Part shown: in pieces, positions 6,548-10,243 of the stretch | Layout: each line of letters starts with the position of its first letter | Position numbering within the stretch: the stretch's first letter is position 1 | Source of the DNA: an uncultured cyanobacterium | Lineage (GTDB): Bacteria; Cyanobacteriota; Cyanobacteriia; PCC-6307; Cyanobiaceae | Assembly: GCA_903921295.1 (NCBI GenBank) | Contig: CAIXOZ010000207.1 | Location: 1 to 10,243 of the forward strand | Length of the DNA stretch: 10,243 nt | Direction of reading: 5' to 3' | The notes under the pieces: generated by a model | Seen by the model: the letters and a program-made list of their open reading frames with translations, nothing else | What the model was told of the DNA's origin: nothing | Database searches by the model: none | Translations under genes and position numbers: made by a program

Positions 6548-6891
6548 ACGACGGAGGGCAGGGCGCCGGAGCCGGCTCAAGGACGGTCAGGGCAAGCCAA
6601 CCACCCATCAGGCCCCGGACATGCAGGCGCTGGCGCCGGGCCCGTTGAGCCTTTCACAACAGTCTTCAACAGGAGACGATCCCCTCCATTCCCTTGGCTC
6701 TGCCTGGGATTGCAGCGCCATTTGCATCATCAACAACCAATGGACGCCTGACTGATTGTCACGATCAACTGGCAGACAAGGGGATTTGTTTGAGACATTG
6801 ACCCGGACTTCAGGAATTCAGCCAGTGAATTGGAGGAATTCCTCAGTCTGCAGCGTGCAAACGCTGACTATGTCCCTCGATTGAGCACGGT
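6548..6891. other. 344-base gap without a recognisable gene
   Basis: The first 100 bases are GC-rich and self-complementary: a 10-base palindrome GAGCCGGCTC at 6569-6578, and a possible imperfect stem from GGCCCCGG (6611-6618) to CCGGGCC (6636-6642), which might end the phosphoesterase/GT-B transcript although no T-tract follows. From about 6650 to 6845 the sequence is clearly richer in A and T than the neighbouring genes. No open frame here has family features or a good start. The end of the gap carries the dyad cluster listed separately. A promoter for the GH104 gene must lie here or further upstream, but I see no convincing hexamer pair. A small RNA is possible and cannot be shown by reading alone. 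Confidence 0.6.
6815..6866. promoter_or_regulatory. Cluster of three dyad elements upstream of the GH104 muramidase
   Basis: Three symmetric elements sit within 52 bases: AATTCA-GCCAG-TGAATT (6815-6831), the 12-base palindrome GAGGAATTCCTC (6833-6844), and CAGCGT-GCAA-ACGCTG (6851-6866), a 6-bp stem with a GCAA loop of the GNRA type. The first two share the AATTC core and look like DNA operator sites; the third looks more like an RNA hairpin in the leader. It ends 25 bases before the TTG start. No regulator is identified. Confidence 0.45.
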
Positions 6892-7695
6892 TTGCGAAGC
6901 CAGGACACCCTCCGATTCCTACGGAACAGCCGCTTCACGCAAGTGATGAGCCTGTTCCTTCTGACCGGTCTCGGCACTCCGCTTCTGAACGTTGCCCCCG
7001 CTGCAGCCACCCAGCGTCTGGAGAACCCTGGCTCCAATGGTGGAACGGAGGCGACAGCCACAGGGCCGAACATCGCCCTGCTCAATCCCACGCCGCCGCT
7101 GCCACCCCCCGTCCTGCCAGCGATCGCCCCCTACGCGATCACACCGGAACGCCGAGCCCTCCTGAACACGATCCGCTTCGCCGAAGGCACCTGGGCCGAG
7201 GGTCAGGCGATCGGCTACAGAATTCTTTTCGGCGGCACTCTGGTCGACCGTCTCGATCAGCACCCCAACCGGGTGATGCGCAGTCGCACCAGCCGCTACG
7301 TCAGCGCCGCCGCCGGCGCTTACCAGTTCATGCCCTTCACCTGGGCGATGGCCAGTCGCGCGCTGGGACTGCCGGATTTCGGGCCCGAGCACCAGGATCA
7401 GGCCGCCATCTTTCTGATTCAGCGACGGGGCGCTCTGGTCCTGGCCGATCAGGGCCAGCTGACACCAGAGCTGACCGCACGGCTGGCTCCGGAATGGGCC
7501 TCCCTGCCGACCCTGGTCGGCAGCAGCTACTACGGGCAGCCCGTGCGGCGTTACACCGAGCTGAGGCAGTTCTACGAGCGCAATCTGGCTGAGCTGCGGG
7601 AACAATCCGGCTTCAATGAGCTGGCGCAGGGACCGGAGCCCTGCAAGGCCAGCGACCGCCTCTGCCGTCTTGAGCGGATCGGGCAGCGACCCTGA
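6892..7695 (+). CDS. Exported GH104 muramidase (phage lambda R-type)
   Basis: 267 residues from TTG at 6892. Lambda R-type enzymes cleave the glycan strands of peptidoglycan as lytic transglycosylases. The catalytic Glu is Glu98 in RFAEGTW, matching the WSEGT of lambda R. Further matches in order are GYRILFGG (108-115), DQHPNRVM (122-129), AAGAYQFMPFTW (140-151), DFGPEHQDQAA (162-172), RRGAL (178-182) and EWASLP (201-206). Unlike the phage protein it has an N-terminal signal peptide (basic n-region to residue 14, hydrophobic 18-32, likely cut after APAAA near 39) and a Pro-rich linker (65-82). The C-terminus adds two Cys (251, 258) that could form a disulfide. TTG is preferred because it supplies the basic n-region; an in-frame stop lies at 6865-6867, and GTG 6943 / ATG 6946 would give a leader with almost no charge. 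It probably acts in the periplasm in wall remodelling. Confidence 0.9.
   Translation: MRSQDTLRFLRNSRFTQVMSLFLLTGLGTPLLNVAPAAATQRLENPGSNGGTEATATGPNIALLNPTPPLPPPVLPAIAPYAITPERRALLNTIRFAEGTWAEGQAIGYRILFGGTLVDRLDQHPNRVMRSRTSRYVSAAAGAYQFMPFTWAMASRALGLPDFGPEHQDQAAIFLIQRRGALVLADQGQLTPELTARLAPEWASLPTLVGSSYYGQPVRRYTELRQFYERNLAELREQSGFNELAQGPEPCKASDRLCRLERIGQRP
7120..7127. repeat. HIP1 octamer GCGATCGC
   Basis: One intact copy of the highly iterated palindrome found in many cyanobacterial genomes, inside the linker-coding part of the GH104 gene. One copy is weak support for a cyanobacterial host, since the octamer can occur by chance in GC-rich DNA. Confidence 0.6.
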
Positions 7696-7713
7696 GCCCC
7701 TGCCCACTGAGCT

Positions 7714-8535
7714 TCAGGTGGTTCCGGCGTCATTCCCGTCACCGCCTGCCTGGGCCCGCCCCAGGGTCTGCTGGGCCACCAGGTAGGCAGCGATGGCACC
7801 GCCAAGAAAACCGAGCAGGTTGCGCAGCAGCGGCAGCACATCATTGGTGCGGGTGATGATCGGAGCCACACCGAACACCCCGAACAGAATCACCCAGAGC
7901 GGAGAGAGCAGAAGCACCCAGCCCCAGGAGACCTTGCGGTCCTTCTCGCGCGGGTATCCGGCAAAGCCCACGATCACCCCGCCCAGAATCGACGTGACGA
8001 GGGTGAGCAGCCACTGCTCCTGGGGCAGGCCGGGAACCACCTGGCAGCCGCCGCGTTCCAGGCAGAGCTCCACAGCAGCAAGGGAATCAACGATGGCGGC
8101 GTCCTCGCCGTGATCGCGCACGTAGTACTGATTACCGAAGCGGGTCTGGAGCTCCACCCAGTAGGTGCGGGGCATCAGGGCGAAGAGGGCATCGCCGACG
8201 TTGAAATTGAGCAGGTTGCCGCCGCGGGGATCAGCCACCACCAACAGGCTGCGCTCATCCAGCCCCCAGAACTCCTTCACCGCCAGGCCGGGGGTGCGGT
8301 CGTACTGGGTCAGCACCCGCAGCTTCCAGCCGCTGTCGGCCTCGAAGCGGTTCAGGTCAGCTTCCAGTCGGGCGCGTTGGCCATCGGTGAACACCTTCGC
8401 CAGATCGATCACCGGCGTCGGGTGGTCCGGCAGCAGATCGGGATTGTCGTAGGCCTCCGCCGGCTGAACGAGAGGCAGCACCAGGCAGGCCAGGGTGAGC
8501 AGCAGCGCCAGCAGACCGGACCTGAGGATCGTCAT
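7714..8535 (-). CDS. TPM-domain membrane protein, TLP18.3-like
   Basis: 273 residues from ATG at 8535. The signal peptide is clear (MTILRSG, a Leu-rich core, likely cut after PAEA at 28). A TPM domain follows (about 41-158): PVIDLAKVFTDGQRARLEADL opens it, with WKLRVLTQYDRTPG, SLLVVADPRGGNLLNFNVGDAL and YVRDHGEDAAIVDSLA. Three membrane segments follow at about 175-193, 203-225 and 235-255, with a short Gly/Asp-rich end. The fold is that of plant TLP18.3, a lumenal protein involved in photosystem II repair, and its cyanobacterial relatives. By analogy the TPM domain would face the thylakoid lumen or periplasm. A role in photosystem II turnover is inferred, not shown. ATG at 8589 or 8586 would add 17-18 residues without helping the signal peptide. 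The frame stays open further upstream only as a shadow of the methyltransferase gene. Convergent with the GH104 gene across 18 bases. Confidence 0.9.
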   Translation of the reverse strand: MTILRSGLLALLLTLACLVLPLVQPAEAYDNPDLLPDHPTPVIDLAKVFTDGQRARLEADLNRFEADSGWKLRVLTQYDRTPGLAVKEFWGLDERSLLVVADPRGGNLLNFNVGDALFALMPRTYWVELQTRFGNQYYVRDHGEDAAIVDSLAAVELCLERGGCQVVPGLPQEQWLLTLVTSILGGVIVGFAGYPREKDRKVSWGWVLLLSPLWVILFGVFGVAPIITRTNDVLPLLRNLLGFLGGAIAAYLVAQQTLGRAQAGGDGNDAGTT

Positions 8536-8663
8536 CACCCGCGGGTGCGCAGGATCGGGACGGGCTGCAACCGCCGGGCCGGTCATCATGGAATCCGCTG
8601 CACTGAAGTCGCATTCTCCCTGAGACAGCTGCCGATCGTGATCGCTCCCTGGCCGCCGGCCCT
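8536..8663. promoter_or_regulatory. Divergent spacer TPM gene / methyltransferase with a 12-base palindrome
   Basis: CACCCGCGGGTG (8536-8547) is a perfect 12-base palindrome directly abutting the preferred ATG of the TPM gene. It could act as an operator or block the ribosome-binding region of that transcript. If the longer TPM start at 8589 is used, the palindrome is coding. No convincing promoter hexamers were found in either direction. Confidence 0.35.
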
Positions 8664-9833
8664 GTGCCCCCGTGGTTGCAGCAGCGTCTGCTGGCCGCGG
8701 GAGGGTCCGTGGACTTCCGCACCTACATGGAGTGGGTGCTCCACGATCCAGCGTGGGGGGCCTACGGCAGCGGTCAGCTGCGGGTAGGGCCGGACGGCGA
8801 TTTCGCCACCTCTCCCTCGCTCGGCCCTGAGTTCTCGGCGTTGCTCGCCCCGCAGATCGCCCAGTGGCTGGGGCAGCAGCCGGCCGAGGCACCACTGGCA
8901 CTTGTGGAGACAGGCCCAGGTGAAGGCACGCTGGCCCTGCAGCTGGCCACCGCCCTGGCTTCAGGCTGGCCCGAGCTGGCAGCACGCACAACGCTGTTCC
9001 TGGTGGAGCCCAATGGCGGCATGGCGGCGCGGCAGCGCCAGTTGCTGGCCGGCTGCCCACTTCCCTGTCGCTGGCTGAGTTTCCCTGAGCTGGCCGCCGC
9101 ACCTGTGCGCGGGGTGCTCCTGGCCCATGAGGTGCTGGATGCCCTTGCGGTGGAGCGGATCATGTGGGACGGCACTCTCTGGCGCCGCCAGGCGGTGGTT
9201 CTGCACGAGGGAACGGATGGCCAACCCTCGCTGCGACTGGAGCCCGGCGAGACTCTGGAGCCAACGGCCCTGACCCCACTGGAGCCCCTGGGGTTATGGC
9301 CACCGAACCCGCAGCGCCCGGCGGGATTCACCACCGAGCTACACCCCGGGCTGGCACCCTGGCTGATGGAGGCCGCCGCCGCTCTCGCGGCCGGCCAGCT
9401 GCTCGTGATCGATTACGCCCTTGAGGCGTGGCGCTACTACGCCCCACAGCGCTGCAACGGCACCCTGATGGCCTATCGCCAGCAGAGGGCCACGGATGAT
9501 CCGCTGCTCGATCCCGGCCAGTGGGATCTCACCGCCCACCTCTGCCTCGAGTCCCTGCAGAGCGCCGCCGCCGCCGCCGGCTGGCACTGGATCGGACAAC
9601 GACGCCAAGGGGAGGCTCTGCTTGCCCTGGGGCTGGCCCAGCGCCTGCATGACCTGCAGCGCGTCCATGGCGCCGATCTGCCGGATCTCCTCAGTCGCCG
9701 TGAGGCACTGCTTCGCCTCGTGGACCCCACCACCCTGGGTGACTTCCGCTGGGTGGCCATGGCCACCGGTGCTGCGAAGCCTTCCGAAGCCTCCGAGCCA
9801 CCATCGTTCCTGCAGGATCCGCCGCTGGGCTGA
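8664..9833 (+). CDS. SAM-dependent methyltransferase, MidA/NDUFAF7 family (COG1565)
   Basis: 389 residues from GTG at 8664, which gives the usual family start (PPWLQQRLLAAGGSVDFRTYM, then LHDPAWGAYGSG). The SAM site is LVETGPGEGTLALQL (80-94), followed by LFLVEPNGGM (111-120), AHEVLDALAVE (154-164), LLVIDYALEAW (246-256) and the very characteristic GTLMAYRQQRATDDPLLDPG (266-285) with DLTAH. In mitochondria NDUFAF7 dimethylates an arginine of NDUFS2 during complex I assembly. The cyanobacterial counterpart of NDUFS2 is NdhH of NDH-1, so NdhH is a reasonable predicted substrate, but that is inference. A five-copy GCC run at 9564-9578 encodes part of an alanine tract. Cytoplasmic; no signal or membrane segment. 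The stop is 17 bases from the aroB stop in convergent order. Confidence 0.93.
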   Translation: MPPWLQQRLLAAGGSVDFRTYMEWVLHDPAWGAYGSGQLRVGPDGDFATSPSLGPEFSALLAPQIAQWLGQQPAEAPLALVETGPGEGTLALQLATALASGWPELAARTTLFLVEPNGGMAARQRQLLAGCPLPCRWLSFPELAAAPVRGVLLAHEVLDALAVERIMWDGTLWRRQAVVLHEGTDGQPSLRLEPGETLEPTALTPLEPLGLWPPNPQRPAGFTTELHPGLAPWLMEAAAALAAGQLLVIDYALEAWRYYAPQRCNGTLMAYRQQRATDDPLLDPGQWDLTAHLCLESLQSAAAAAGWHWIGQRRQGEALLALGLAQRLHDLQRVHGADLPDLLSRREALLRLVDPTTLGDFRWVAMATGAAKPSEASEPPSFLQDPPLG

Positions 9834-9850
9834 GGCCAGCGCCAGGCGGA

Positions 9851-10243
9851 TCAGCCAAGCTTCGCCAGCACCTGCCCGATCGTTGCCGCCTCGACATCAT
9901 CCCGGAGGATCACTGTGCCGATCGCCGTCGGCAGCACGAAGCGGACCCGGCCATCGCGCACCTTCTTATCGGCCTGCAGGGCGGTCAGCACCGCCTCAGG
10001 ATCAAGATCGGGCCAGCGCACCGGCAACCCGGCCGACTCGATCAGGGCACGCTGCCTGGCCTGGGACTCGGCATCCCAGAGGCCCATCGCCAGCGAGAGC
10101 TCCCCGGCGGCAACCATGCCGATCGCCACCGCTTCGCCGTGGAGATAGGTGCCGTACCCGGACAGGGTCTCCACCACATGGCCGAGCGTGTGCCCGTAGT
10201 TGAGGATTGCCCGCAGACCTCCCTCGAGCTCATCGGCAGCGAC
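9851..10243 (-). CDS. aroB: 3-dehydroquinate synthase, C-terminal part (5' end outside window)
   Basis: The last 130 residues of AroB, open at the right window edge. The enzyme turns DAHP into 3-dehydroquinate, step two of the shikimate pathway, in the cytoplasm with NAD and a divalent metal. Diagnostic residues are the metal-binding His of LNYGHTLGHVVET (GHTLGH coded by 10178-10195) and HGEAVAIGM (10115-10141), followed by ADKKVRDGRVRFVLP with the conserved Lys-Lys, and IGTVILRDDV near the end. Nothing looks broken. Confidence 0.96.
   Translation of the reverse strand, partial: VAADELEGGLRAILNYGHTLGHVVETLSGYGTYLHGEAVAIGMVAAGELSLAMGLWDAESQARQRALIESAGLPVRWPDLDPEAVLTALQADKKVRDGRVRFVLPTAIGTVILRDDVEAATIGQVLAKLG

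Noticed and set aside
6569..6643. Intrinsic terminator after the GT-B gene
   Set aside because: The GC-rich palindromes give only imperfect stems and no T-run follows, so it is mentioned only as a possibility in the gap entry.
6652..6675. TTTCACAACAGTCTTCAACAGG stretch resembling tandem DnaA boxes
   Set aside because: The resemblance to the cyanobacterial box TTTTCCACA is imperfect in both copies, only two copies are present, and no dnaA, dnaN or other origin marker is nearby.
8536..9102. N-terminal extension of the TPM protein to 9102
   Set aside because: The extension runs antisense through the methyltransferase gene, is Arg/Pro/Ala-rich, and would bury the signal peptide inside the protein.
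9564..9578. GCC triplet repeat as a phase-variation tract
   Set aside because: Five in-frame triplets only change the length of an alanine run and cannot shift the frame.

Overview
The window looks like a GC-rich picocyanobacterial chromosome, most likely of the Cyanobium / freshwater Synechococcus type. The grounds are: a calcineurin-like phosphoesterase of the cyanobacterial and plant TIGR04168 type followed by a GT-B protein resembling the front half of plant L-arabinokinase; a membrane-anchored TPM-domain protein of the TLP18.3 type; a MidA/NDUFAF7-type methyltransferase beside aroB; and one intact HIP1 octamer (GCGATCGC, 7120-7127). The genus is an inference from recognised families, not from a search.

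Layout from left to right. (1) 1-1872, + strand: 3' part of a secreted subtilisin-like protease with one cut and one whole PPC-type repeat, a complete Asp/His/Asn/Ser catalytic set and an odd low-complexity tail. (2) 1851-2381, +: a small exported protein of unknown function that overlaps the protease end by 22 bases. Two perfect hairpins follow. (3) 2541-3503, +: a GH24 (phage T4-type) lysozyme with two copies of an unfamiliar 46-residue module in front. (4) 3524-4498, -: nadA, quinolinate synthase, convergent with the lysozyme. (5) 4499-4589: a divergent spacer with a G-rich tandem repeat that fits the G-quadruplex pattern. (6) 4590-5471 and 5465-6547, +: a phosphoesterase and a glycosyltransferase-like gene overlapping by 7 bases. 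(7) 6548-6891: a 344-base gap without a gene, ending in a cluster of inverted repeats. (8) 6892-7695, +: an exported GH104 (phage lambda R-type) muramidase. (9) 7714-8535, -: the TPM-domain protein. (10) 8664-9833, +: the MidA-type methyltransferase, divergent from the TPM gene. (11) 9851-10243, -: the C-terminal part of aroB.

How the genes relate. The left and middle parts carry cell-surface and wall-processing functions: an exported protease with a possible exported partner, and two unrelated lysozyme families, neither with holin, spanin or capsid genes beside it. They therefore look like host-owned wall enzymes and not a prophage lysis cassette. The phosphoesterase and GT-B genes are almost certainly cotranscribed. 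The rest is housekeeping: NAD synthesis (nadA), the shikimate pathway (aroB), and probable upkeep of photosynthetic or respiratory complexes (TPM protein, MidA-type methyltransferase). I saw no tRNA or rRNA gene, CRISPR array, insertion sequence or complete prophage. The most interesting unexplained items are the duplicated module of the GH24 lysozyme, the arabinokinase-like GT-B gene coupled to the phosphoesterase, and the protease with its overlapping exported companion.
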